Positions 7,601 through 12,769 of a stretch of 12,769 nt of DNA are shown piece by piece. The notes below the pieces were generated by a model, which searched no databases, was not told the origin of the DNA, and was given only the letters and a program-made list of their open reading frames with translations. The stretch is from positions 1 through 12,769 of the forward strand of contig JAOUPJ010000075.1 of assembly GCA_029879945.1 (NCBI GenBank), written 5' to 3'. How positions within the stretch are numbered: the stretch's first letter is position 1; each line of letters starts with the position of its first letter. Source of the stretch: Gammaproteobacteria bacterium (GTDB lineage Bacteria; Pseudomonadota; Gammaproteobacteria; S012-40). The translations under genes and the position numbers were made by a program.

Positions 7601-7825
7601 TTTCCTTGTGTAGTCCCCGTTGGGGATACCTTCAACTCGTGTTCTTTTGGTTTTAGTTTGGGGGCCTTAGTAAATATAGGGGTTACTACGGTGCTTGTTA
7701 TTGACGGGGATGAGGCTGAGGCCAGTGGCAATGGTTTTTCTTTTTGTAACAATAGTCTAATTGTTCAGGGCGGTTGTAAATTTGAGGCATCAACAAGTAG
7801 CTATGTTAATGTTTTCTTTAACTAA
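4616..7825 (+). CDS. Secreted lipoprotein 1 with unknown N-terminal domain, eight FN3 domains and Cys-containing tail
   Basis: The protein has 1069 residues from ATG 4616. It begins with a lipoprotein signal: a basic stretch, a hydrophobic core and the lipobox LQSC with lipidation at Cys23. The +2 glycine fits outer-membrane sorting. Residues about 40-182 form an unrecognised domain shared with the next gene (GVWH at 47-50, NPNL at 61-64, HQNIS at 137-141, cysteines 82 and 172). Eight FN3-like domains follow at about 187-278, 283-382, 389-487, 493-588, 592-688, 693-792, 796-884 and 887-971. Each has the core tryptophan and a tyrosine-rich late strand, as in HWEDRSDNETGFEIYRS in domain 1. Residues 972-1069 hold cysteines 998, 1009, 1044 and 1054 in a divergent form of the partner's C-terminal module. 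ATG 4604 would leave almost no spacing to AAGGA and would break the match with the paralog, whose anchor cysteine is also residue 23. A surface binding or adhesion role is inference. Confidence 0.88.
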   Translation: MKTKRQALRFAGLLSFILLLQSCGSGVEEASRGSPSNKSAPIADVSGVWHARQVSLDSYLNPNLTESDLLSASAQHTRNVACENVPAVDDHALTLRMKSAGVYEFYMGKSLYSASYREGKLRVSGYSYGGTHANPFHQNISSAEFTVAGKSFSGEFAQEIRSPDAISGKAICTKTYSLSGSIKSANTPEAPSNFYPEALSAYRVALHWEDRSDNETGFEIYRSIFGTGNFSLLARVPANDTTYIDATLQANTAYAYRIVSYNSAGKSALGTPQYVELGAADTGAPSAPGNMVLKNIAVNQVLVTWQDKSDNEDFFEIQRADESVGTFITVALVPAGETEFVDKTVSASTGYSYRVYSIKGNSPQPVRSDTPTESDLITTLPVPGADAVAPGQINAQAVSPFRVALEWSHSGSNVDRFIVYRKLAGEAGDAQPIAVLGPEARSYSDNWNDATNKVIALLPETTYVYSVAAGYFNSVSGLSSEVETTTSSVPEDPSGVPLGFEVTPSASNAVLLSWQEAEDAEDSILYYDLIRTESGLAGGGREIAVLPSGVRAFLDTDPALQPNTSYTYQIIPVVVDKKVAGFTKSASTHDVAPQALAELRSTIITHLSIDLSWDLPPPTLSSGIVKNYIVEYSTSGEANDYSLVSALDQSASSVRHSGLQSDTNYIYRIKASNAYGESAYTYLGPVKTASTPPQKPTGLNFSDINYNSMRLNWAPSEGALGYRVYRSSGVSPDANLLISGANPLAANINTFLVGALKDKTEYFFKVVAVNNGNGYEVGVGAGVESDPQSETTLIAPPQKPSVYSVGSTANAVKFRWNIDQRAERYEIYRFTAATEPALVGEVDAGVSVGEFTDSQLQPNTLYYYFLRAINSTAQVDSNNWSVQTLTLPPVITLSATSETVTIDWKPIEGAIQYRVYRGTSAENVNSYIGSTSTETFFTDRRLNEGTTYFYKVSARNNSTQESFSEVVSIATKVLVDVYVEGVPGNAVNLAGDGLTFPCVVPVGDTFNSCSFGFSLGALVNIGVTTVLVIDGDEAEASGNGFSFCNNSLIVQGGCKFEASTSSYVNVFFN
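5174..7528 (+). repeat. Array of eight FN3 domain repeats in lipoprotein 1
   Basis: Domains of about 85-100 residues recur with a core tryptophan early and a Y-x-Y/F-x-V pattern late. Domains 1 and 2 carry acidic DxSDNE loops after the core tryptophan (EDRSDNE, DKSDNE). Domains 1-7 line up one to one with those of the downstream paralog. The eighth (about 7274-7528) has no counterpart there and follows domain 7 with almost no linker. The repeats are divergent in protein and DNA, so they are old, not recently amplified. Confidence 0.8.
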
Positions 7826-7886
7826 TTTAGATGCGATGTGTTTAAATTTAATTAATTTGACGCAAAAGAAATTCAGAGTTCATACG

Positions 7887-7915
7887 TGGGCAGAAATTCA
7901 TTCGGCTTTTTTAAT
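7887..7915 (+). promoter_or_regulatory. Possible sigma-70 promoter for the second FN3 lipoprotein gene
   Basis: TGGGCA at 7887-7892 (four of six consensus positions) and TTTAAT at 7910-7915 (five of six) are separated by exactly 17 bases. The -10 lies 20 bases before the shared leader motif, close to the 22-base spacing seen before the first lipoprotein gene. The 142-base AT-rich gap between the two genes otherwise shows no strong terminator, so read-through from the first gene is also possible. Confidence 0.4.
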
Positions 7916-7929
7916 TAAGCTGAGTTTTT

Positions 7930-7961
7930 TATTACTACTACAAATTTAACAATATTGAGGG
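7930..7961 (+). repeat. Shared leader motif, copy 2 (5' leader of FN3 lipoprotein gene 2)
   Basis: TATTACTACTACAA at 7930-7943 is 13 of 14 identical to the copy before the first lipoprotein gene and is followed by GAGGG at 7957-7961, which serves as the ribosome binding site for ATG 7968. The surrounding DNA of the two leaders is otherwise dissimilar, so this stretch stands out. Confidence 0.55.
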
Positions 7962-7967
7962 AAAGCA

Positions 7968-10958
7968 ATGATGCTTCACTATAAATTTGCTCGGTTTGTG
8001 TATTTTGTTTGTGTATCTTTAATTCTCGCTGCCTGTGGCAGTGGTGCCGAAGATGCATCGCAACCTGGGGTGAGCCAGAAACCGGATATAACAACTCCTA
8101 TTGAAGATGTAACCGGTGTGTGGCATGGGCGAATAGTGGGGATAAAATCGGTTCGTAATCCCAATTTGGTCTACACAGAACTGAGTGAGATTGGAAAGAA
8201 AATTTATGACAATTTCTGTGACCCAACGCTAGAAATTTCTACACAAACGGCTGTCACCATGGCTAAGGGTCCCCTCGGTGGTCTGGTGATGTATAGCGAA
8301 AATGCCATCGTGCCGATTAAGCGGGATGGCAGTGAGATACGTTTTAGCGCCTACTATCCTGGCGGCGAAACAGGTAGTTTTATTCATCAGAATATTTCAG
8401 AGAGCAAACTTGATCTTGAAGGCGAGAGCTTTGGTGGTTATTACAAGGTTCAAATAAGACCTAGAGAGGAGATTGATGGGCCAGAGATTTGTACTCAAAC
8501 ATATCATTTCAGCGCCAGTCTATTTACCGAGCAAAAAGCAGAAGCCCCGACCAATCTAAGTGCTGAGGCCATTAGTCATTACCGTGTGGCTCTGAAGTGG
8601 GAAGATCAGTCAAAGGATGAAATCGGCTTCAAGATCTTTCGTTCAATTCAGCATGACAATGATTTTTCGGAGGTTGGCCGCACTATGGCCAATCAAACGG
8701 AATTTGTGGATCGCGATGTAAAGCCGGAGCAGTCCTATGTTTATCACGTCAAGAGCTACAATAGTGCGGGGAATGGTGTAGAACGCAGTGAAAACGTTGT
8801 GGTTACAGTTCCGGCGTTGGAAAATAAGGATCTCCCCAATAAGCCTGGAAATGTTGTAGCCGAAAACATTGGTGTGAACAAAGTTAAAGTGACGTGGGAC
8901 GATTTGTCAGACAATGAGGATAGATTTGAGATCCTGCGATCCATCGCTGATCCGATTTCATTTAGTTCAATAGGACAAGTCCGTACCAATAAAACAGAAT
9001 ATATAGATGAAACCGCTTCGGTCGATACGGATTACTTCTACCAGGTTCGCGCGGTGAGGAAATATAAAACCGAAACAATAAACGGTGATGCATCCACATC
9101 GGACAAGATAAAAACATTGTCGATTCCCATAGACACTCCCGGAATTCCAAGTGGCCTAAGCGCTACTTCACTATCCGATCATCGTGTCGCCATTTCATGG
9201 AGTCACTCAGGCGCCAATGTGGATCGCTTCATTGTCGTACGTCAGAATCTCAATGTGGTTGAAACGCCCAAGTCTATCGCTGTACTTGGTCCGGATGCCC
9301 GTTCGTTTATCGATAACTGGAATGATGCATTTAGTACAGAAATAGGCTTAAGCCCCGGTGTGGACTACAAATATTGGGTTCGTGCAGGCTACTTCAATAG
9401 TGTGTCTGGTCTTTCCTCTGAAACGGGAGTTGAAACCGATCTGATACCCGAAAGCATTCCCTCGCAGATCAGTGGTGAGCTGGCAACGCCTACTTCCAGC
9501 GATAAGATGATGTTGAGCTGGGAGCCGGTTTCTGATGCAACTACTACAGTCAAGAACTATTTAATTCAACGCAGCCCAACAGGAGCTGAAGGAAGCTATA
9601 GTGCGATCACGAATCTACACTCTGGAAATGCAGCCTATCTAGATGCAAACTCTTTACTCGCGAATTCCACCTACTTCTATAGAATATTTGCTGAAAACAA
9701 TCAGGGTTCTGCGGATTTTATTCCGCTGAGCGGGACCACTAAAGACGTGGCGCCAGACACACCAACTGACTTTAAAATGTCAGACCTTACTCAGAGTTTT
9801 ATAGACCTAAGTTGGTTTCTTCCTGTGAGTCCGCCAAAAGGTGTAGTAGCCAACTACGTCATAGATCATAGCAATACTGCCGATCATGCTGGTTACACTA
9901 ATCTAACTACACTCTCCGGTGATGTTGGGTCGTTTAGGCATAGTGGCCTAGAAAAAGAAACCATACATTACTATCGATTACGTGCGACAAATAACCATGG
10001 TAAGTCCCCCTATATATATCTGGGGGCGATTACAACGGCGTCGTCTCCGCCGGCACAACCGAGTGGAATATCGTTTACAAATGTGACCAACGCAAGCATG
10101 ACAATCAACTGGCCATTGGCGAGTGGCGCTACTGCCTATCGCGTTCATGCGTCTATCGATAACGGCTTTACTCCAAGCGATGTTAATAAGCTTCCTGGTT
10201 CGGATAGCTTAAATGCGACGAGCACCAGTTTGAACGTAACAGGGCTTAGTGGCTCCACGACTTACTATTTCAAGGTCGTGGCATTAAATCATGGAAACGG
10301 CTTGGTTGTAGGATCAGGCGTGAGTTCGGCACAAGTGAGTCAGGCCACCAAGCTCGACCCTCCAGCCACACCCGTGCTAGTGCTATCTGTTCCCGCCGAC
10401 AGCAGTACCACTCTCAACTTGAGCTGGAGCAGCTCTCTGCGTGCCCAGAGTTATGAGATCTTACGTTCGACCTCACCCGTAAGTGATTCTGCGGCTGCCA
10501 TTGCAACGGTAGCAGCAAATCAAGCAAGCTATGCCTACACGGATACGGGTTTGACTGGCGGTGTTCGTTATTACTACAAGCTTAGGGCCGTAAACGAAAC
10601 GGCTAATGCAGTGTCTGGGGAGAAAAACGCAGAGACTAAAGTAAAGATGACGTTATCGGTAGAGAATGGGCTTGCTGGCGTAATAAGAAAGGATGCTACA
10701 AAGCTTGGTATTTTGTGCTCAGCGAATTCGGTGAACGGAAGAAGTTGTAGTACCTATCTCAACAAGGGTACCACCGTGACGGTTATTGCGACATCGGATA
10801 CAGGTTCAACTTCTACATTTTTGAAGTGGTTGGGGGCATGTGCAGCCCAAGGGGCTTCTTGTGTTTTGACTGTGAACGCCAATAGTAGTACAAATGCATG
10901 TGCCACGATCTTGTGCGGTGTTAAATTTGAACCACCAATACTGCCTATTATTCCCTGA
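7968..10958 (+). CDS. Secreted lipoprotein 2 with unknown N-terminal domain, seven FN3 domains and InlB B-repeat-like tail
   Basis: This 996-residue protein is a tandem paralog of the upstream lipoprotein. It has a textbook lipobox, LAAC, with lipidation at Cys23 and glycine at +2, predicting outer-membrane placement. Residues about 45-186 repeat the unrecognised domain (GVWH at 50-53, NPNL, HQNIS at 140-144, ICTQTY; cysteines 84 and 175 match the pair in the paralog). Seven FN3-like domains follow at about 191-282, 288-385, 390-491, 496-592, 595-691, 694-793 and 796-891. Residues 892-988 resemble the bacterial B-repeat-like module: a GVI strand, Cys917 and Cys927, a KGTTVTVIAT strand, FLKWLGAC with Trp954 and Cys958, Cys965, then a closing GVKFEP strand. 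Two more cysteines, 978 and 983, are extra. The protein ends in a proline-rich PPILPIIP. GAGGGA at 7957-7962 supports ATG 7968; an ATG at 7971 would differ by one residue. Carbohydrate or surface binding is inference; no enzyme domain is visible. Confidence 0.9.
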   Translation: MMLHYKFARFVYFVCVSLILAACGSGAEDASQPGVSQKPDITTPIEDVTGVWHGRIVGIKSVRNPNLVYTELSEIGKKIYDNFCDPTLEISTQTAVTMAKGPLGGLVMYSENAIVPIKRDGSEIRFSAYYPGGETGSFIHQNISESKLDLEGESFGGYYKVQIRPREEIDGPEICTQTYHFSASLFTEQKAEAPTNLSAEAISHYRVALKWEDQSKDEIGFKIFRSIQHDNDFSEVGRTMANQTEFVDRDVKPEQSYVYHVKSYNSAGNGVERSENVVVTVPALENKDLPNKPGNVVAENIGVNKVKVTWDDLSDNEDRFEILRSIADPISFSSIGQVRTNKTEYIDETASVDTDYFYQVRAVRKYKTETINGDASTSDKIKTLSIPIDTPGIPSGLSATSLSDHRVAISWSHSGANVDRFIVVRQNLNVVETPKSIAVLGPDARSFIDNWNDAFSTEIGLSPGVDYKYWVRAGYFNSVSGLSSETGVETDLIPESIPSQISGELATPTSSDKMMLSWEPVSDATTTVKNYLIQRSPTGAEGSYSAITNLHSGNAAYLDANSLLANSTYFYRIFAENNQGSADFIPLSGTTKDVAPDTPTDFKMSDLTQSFIDLSWFLPVSPPKGVVANYVIDHSNTADHAGYTNLTTLSGDVGSFRHSGLEKETIHYYRLRATNNHGKSPYIYLGAITTASSPPAQPSGISFTNVTNASMTINWPLASGATAYRVHASIDNGFTPSDVNKLPGSDSLNATSTSLNVTGLSGSTTYYFKVVALNHGNGLVVGSGVSSAQVSQATKLDPPATPVLVLSVPADSSTTLNLSWSSSLRAQSYEILRSTSPVSDSAAAIATVAANQASYAYTDTGLTGGVRYYYKLRAVNETANAVSGEKNAETKVKMTLSVENGLAGVIRKDATKLGILCSANSVNGRSCSTYLNKGTTVTVIATSDTGSTSTFLKWLGACAAQGASCVLTVNANSSTNACATILCGVKFEPPILPIIP
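8538..10640 (+). repeat. Array of seven FN3 domain repeats in lipoprotein 2
   Basis: The seven domains align in order with domains 1-7 of the upstream paralog. Domain 3 (about 9135-9440) is the best conserved: WSHSG.NVDRFIV, SIAVLGP.AR or its counterpart, DNWNDA and the identical AGYFNSVSGLSSE. Domains 1 and 2 keep acidic loops (DQSKDE, DLSDNE). Confidence 0.8.
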
Positions 10959-10996
10959 GTGTTACCGTAAAAATGAATCGAGAAGAGAATCGATGT

Positions 10997-11036
10997 TAAA
11001 AAATTAAGGCGCTGGCACTACTCAAACACCAGCGTC
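10997..11036 (-). terminator. Rho-independent terminator of purU, overlapping its stop codon
   Basis: The arms at 11008-11015 and 11029-11036 form an eight-pair stem (one G-T pair) around a 13-base loop. Read on the minus strand, the stem is followed by TTAATTTTTT. The purU stop codon (11018-11020) lies in the loop. On the plus strand the hairpin is followed only by TTGTT, so it would be a weaker terminator for the convergent lipoprotein gene ending at 10958. Confidence 0.6.
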
Positions 11037-11881
11037 TTGTTCCCTCTGACCAAGACACGGTGTTCGCAATGTAGTCTAATGGCTCTTGCGAACACCAGTC
11101 TTTCCAGGTCGCGTCCTTTTCGAATCAGGTCTTCCACGGAATCTTTGTGGCTGATGCGGGTAATGTCCTGTTCTATGATTGGGCCTTCGTCCAGGTCGGC
11201 AGTTACATAGTGGCTGGTGGCCCCGATTATTTTTACGCCGCGTTGATGTGCCTTGCGGTAGGGGTCTGCGCCGGCAAAGGCGGGTAAGAAAGAGTGATGG
11301 ATATTGATAATCTGATTCGGATAGGCCTCGGTAAACCGTTTGCTAAGGATTTGCATGTAACGGGCAAGCACGATGGTGTCTATCTGATGGTCTTTCAGGA
11401 GCTCCAGTTCTTTCTTTTCCTGTGTATCCTTGATTTTGGCATCGATCGGGTAGTGGTAAAATGGAATCTGATATTGCTCGGCGATTTTTTCCGAGTCTTT
11501 GTGATTTGAGATGATTACGGAAATTTCGGCCGGAAACTCGTTTAGACTATAACGCCACAATAGTTCCAGCAGACAGTGTTGATAACGGGACACGAACACC
11601 GCAAGCCTTAGTGGTGGTTCTCTAAATTGAATACGCCACTGGGCCTTTAAGGTCTGTGCGAGTTTGGCAAATTCACTGGCAATGTCTTCTTTCTCGATAG
11701 TGAAATCAGAGTAATCCCAGGCCAGCCTTAGGGCAAACTCTTTTTCGTAGGGATCGGCGTGCTCGTCCAGGTCCAGTATATTGCCGCCGTTTTTAAAGAC
11801 AAAATCGGCGATACGAGAAACCAGTCCCGGTTGATCGGGGCAAGTTAGCAATAGTACTGCTATATTTTTATGAGCGGTCAT
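11018..11881 (-). CDS. purU: Formyltetrahydrofolate deformylase
   Basis: PurU hydrolyses 10-formyltetrahydrofolate to formate and tetrahydrofolate in the cytosol, balancing one-carbon pools and supplying formate for PurT-dependent purine synthesis. The 287-residue length agrees with the family (about 280). Residues about 7-85 are the regulatory ACT domain (LLTCPDQPGLVSRIADFVF, GGNILDLDEHAD). The C-terminal formyltransferase-fold domain has the catalytic set: Asn193 and His195 in INIHHSFLPAF, and Asp231 in HYVTADLDEGPII. The segment GADPYRKAHQRGVKIIGATSH is also diagnostic. The ATG at 11881 has AAGG about eight bases upstream and a proper ACT-domain N-terminus. A longer frame from 11965 would overlap the upstream PAP2 gene by 64 bases and add an unrelated leader, so it is not used. 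The gene lies 20 bases behind the PAP2 gene, probably in the same transcript. Confidence 0.96.
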   Translation of the reverse strand: MTAHKNIAVLLLTCPDQPGLVSRIADFVFKNGGNILDLDEHADPYEKEFALRLAWDYSDFTIEKEDIASEFAKLAQTLKAQWRIQFREPPLRLAVFVSRYQHCLLELLWRYSLNEFPAEISVIISNHKDSEKIAEQYQIPFYHYPIDAKIKDTQEKKELELLKDHQIDTIVLARYMQILSKRFTEAYPNQIINIHHSFLPAFAGADPYRKAHQRGVKIIGATSHYVTADLDEGPIIEQDITRISHKDSVEDLIRKGRDLERLVFARAIRLHCEHRVLVRGNKTLVFE

Positions 11882-11901
11882 ATCTTGCGCCTTTTTTAAT
11901 A

Positions 11902-12769
11902 TTAATGTGTATAACGATAACCGATTGCGGGGGCGGTGCCAATCATCGTGGGCACAAACTGCCACTTGGCCTTGTCTGTCCGTTCAGAAACGATGACACC
12001 GCGTTTCTTGATGCGGCTGGTTACGACCTTGGCGGATGTGTAACCGATCGCGATCCCAAGTGGGTAATCGCCAGCCCAATGCACGCCATTATTGAGCATG
12101 CCAAAGGCGAGCAGGCCCATGAGGGTGTAGCCTACAGGTTTGATGTAGGCGTGATCGGGGTAGTTATCCGCAAACACGGTGGTTGCGGCCATGGCGGTGG
12201 CTAAATGACCCGAAGGGAAGGCATCATATTTGGGTACATCTTTATTGTAGTCTTCCTGATTGGGAAACCATTGCCATTTTCCGCCTTCTTCGGTGCGGCG
12301 AAAGGGGGCTTCGCGTCCGGTGGTCCGTTTAAATAACTGGATCATGATGCCGGTAATAAACAAGGCCTCTACGTTCTGGCTTGCTGCGCTCAATGCACGG
12401 TAGTCATTATTCCAAAGACCATAGCCCACCATGGAGCTGACTATGCCCAACTGGGTGTAGCCGTCCCCTATGTAATAAAGCGTGGAGTTGGTATTGGCGG
12501 GCACATAGATAGGCAAATCGACACCGTTGACTTGTTCTTTGAACAGATAGTTGATTTCACGACCCGATTTTGAGTCGGAGATCAGGCCGACTTTTCGTGC
12601 CAGTTTTTGCGAGCCGAGCAGGATCTCTTCATCATAGGCGATGAGCAAAGCTGAGCTTGCGGCGATGGAGGCAAGGGCATCAAGATTGTCTTTACGAAAG
12701 GTGCGATCCCATACCGATTTCAGATTGCTGGGGCCGCGCAGCATCCAGCCGAACCAGGTGGGCTTTTGA
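11902..12769 (-). CDS. PAP2-superfamily protein (phosphatidic acid phosphatase-like), 5' end cut by window edge
   Basis: The frame continues past the first in-window ATG (12744) to the edge, reading KPTWFGWMLRGPSN without a stop. This protein-like stretch implies the true start lies outside. Numbered from that ATG, 280 residues remain. The three PAP2 signature regions are present: KRTTGREAP at 139-147, PSGH at 177-180, and MLNNGVHWAGD at 216-226 with His222 and Asp226. Hydrophobic segments flank the signature (about 126-137, 181-190, 204-217). Two arginines of the classical pattern are replaced: Ala146 in the first motif, where K-x6-R-P expects Arg, and Met216 in the third, where S-R-x5-H expects Arg. 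The histidines His180 and His222 remain. PAP2 proteins dephosphorylate lipid phosphates or pyrophosphates at membranes; whether this one is active is open. It lies 20 bases upstream of purU with no obvious functional link. Confidence 0.85.
   Translation of the reverse strand, partial: QKPTWFGWMLRGPSNLKSVWDRTFRKDNLDALASIAASSALLIAYDEEILLGSQKLARKVGLISDSKSGREINYLFKEQVNGVDLPIYVPANTNSTLYYIGDGYTQLGIVSSMVGYGLWNNDYRALSAASQNVEALFITGIMIQLFKRTTGREAPFRRTEEGGKWQWFPNQEDYNKDVPKYDAFPSGHLATAMAATTVFADNYPDHAYIKPVGYTLMGLLAFGMLNNGVHWAGDYPLGIAIGYTSAKVVTSRIKKRGVIVSERTDKAKWQFVPTMIGTAPAIGYRYTH

Noticed and set aside
7857..7862. TTGACG as a -35 for lipoprotein 2
   Set aside because: No acceptable -10 follows at 16-18 bases; the pair at 7887-7915 is better.
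7761..7949. 62-residue frame spanning the end of lipoprotein 1 and the gap
   Set aside because: It starts within the coding end of lipoprotein 1, has no ribosome binding site, and its tail comes from AT-rich non-coding DNA.
10977..10994. ATCGA/TCGAT hairpin after lipoprotein 2 as terminator
   Set aside because: It has only five pairs and is followed by A-rich DNA, with no T-run on the plus strand.
11882..11965. Longer N-terminus for purU starting at 11965
   Set aside because: It runs through the end of the PAP2 gene and adds a leader unrelated to the ACT domain.
11905..12204. 99-residue plus-strand frame antisense to the PAP2 gene
   Set aside because: Its glycine- and histidine-rich reading is a by-product of the opposite coding strand.

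Overview
The window looks like chromosomal DNA from a gammaproteobacterium of moderate GC. The gene families and their arrangement fit (a LysR regulator divergent from a YqjG-type glutathionyl-hydroquinone reductase with pirin behind it, a PA0069-type radical SAM protein, and PurU with an N-terminal ACT domain). Two large FN3 lipoproteins suggest a free-living environmental or marine species. Genus cannot be told from sequence reading alone. No rRNA, tRNA, CRISPR array, transposase or phage gene was seen. No gap between genes reaches 150 bases.

Left part (1-4501). A LysR-type regulator (cut by the left edge, minus strand) diverges from a gene for a xi-class glutathione transferase (glutathionyl-hydroquinone reductase). 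A pirin gene follows with no intervening base and uses a TTG start. These three form a plausible quinone or electrophile stress cassette. Next are an NAD(P)-binding protein that resembles ketopantoate reductase but is not typical PanE, and a PA0069-family radical SAM protein with a clear CX3CX2C cluster motif. Both are on the plus strand and close together.

Centre (4502-10958). Two large tandem paralogous genes encode secreted lipoproteins of about 1069 and 996 residues. Both have the lipid-anchor cysteine at residue 23, a shared N-terminal domain of about 140 residues that I do not recognise, a run of FN3 domains (eight and seven), and a cysteine-rich C-terminal domain. In the second protein that C-terminal domain looks like the bacterial InlB B-repeat-like module; in the first it is divergent. 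The two genes share a short leader motif about 35-40 bases before the start codon, and each has a possible promoter of its own. This pair is the least explained part of the window and the best candidate for something undescribed: probably a surface-exposed binding or adhesion pair facing outward from the outer membrane. The function is inferred only from architecture.

Right part (10959-12769, minus strand). A PAP2-superfamily protein (5' end cut by the right edge) lies 20 bases upstream of purU (formyltetrahydrofolate deformylase), probably in the same transcript. The purU stop codon lies in the loop of a hairpin followed by a T-run on the minus strand, which separates it from the convergent lipoprotein gene. 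The PAP2 protein keeps its catalytic-type histidines but lacks two arginines of the classical phosphatase signature.
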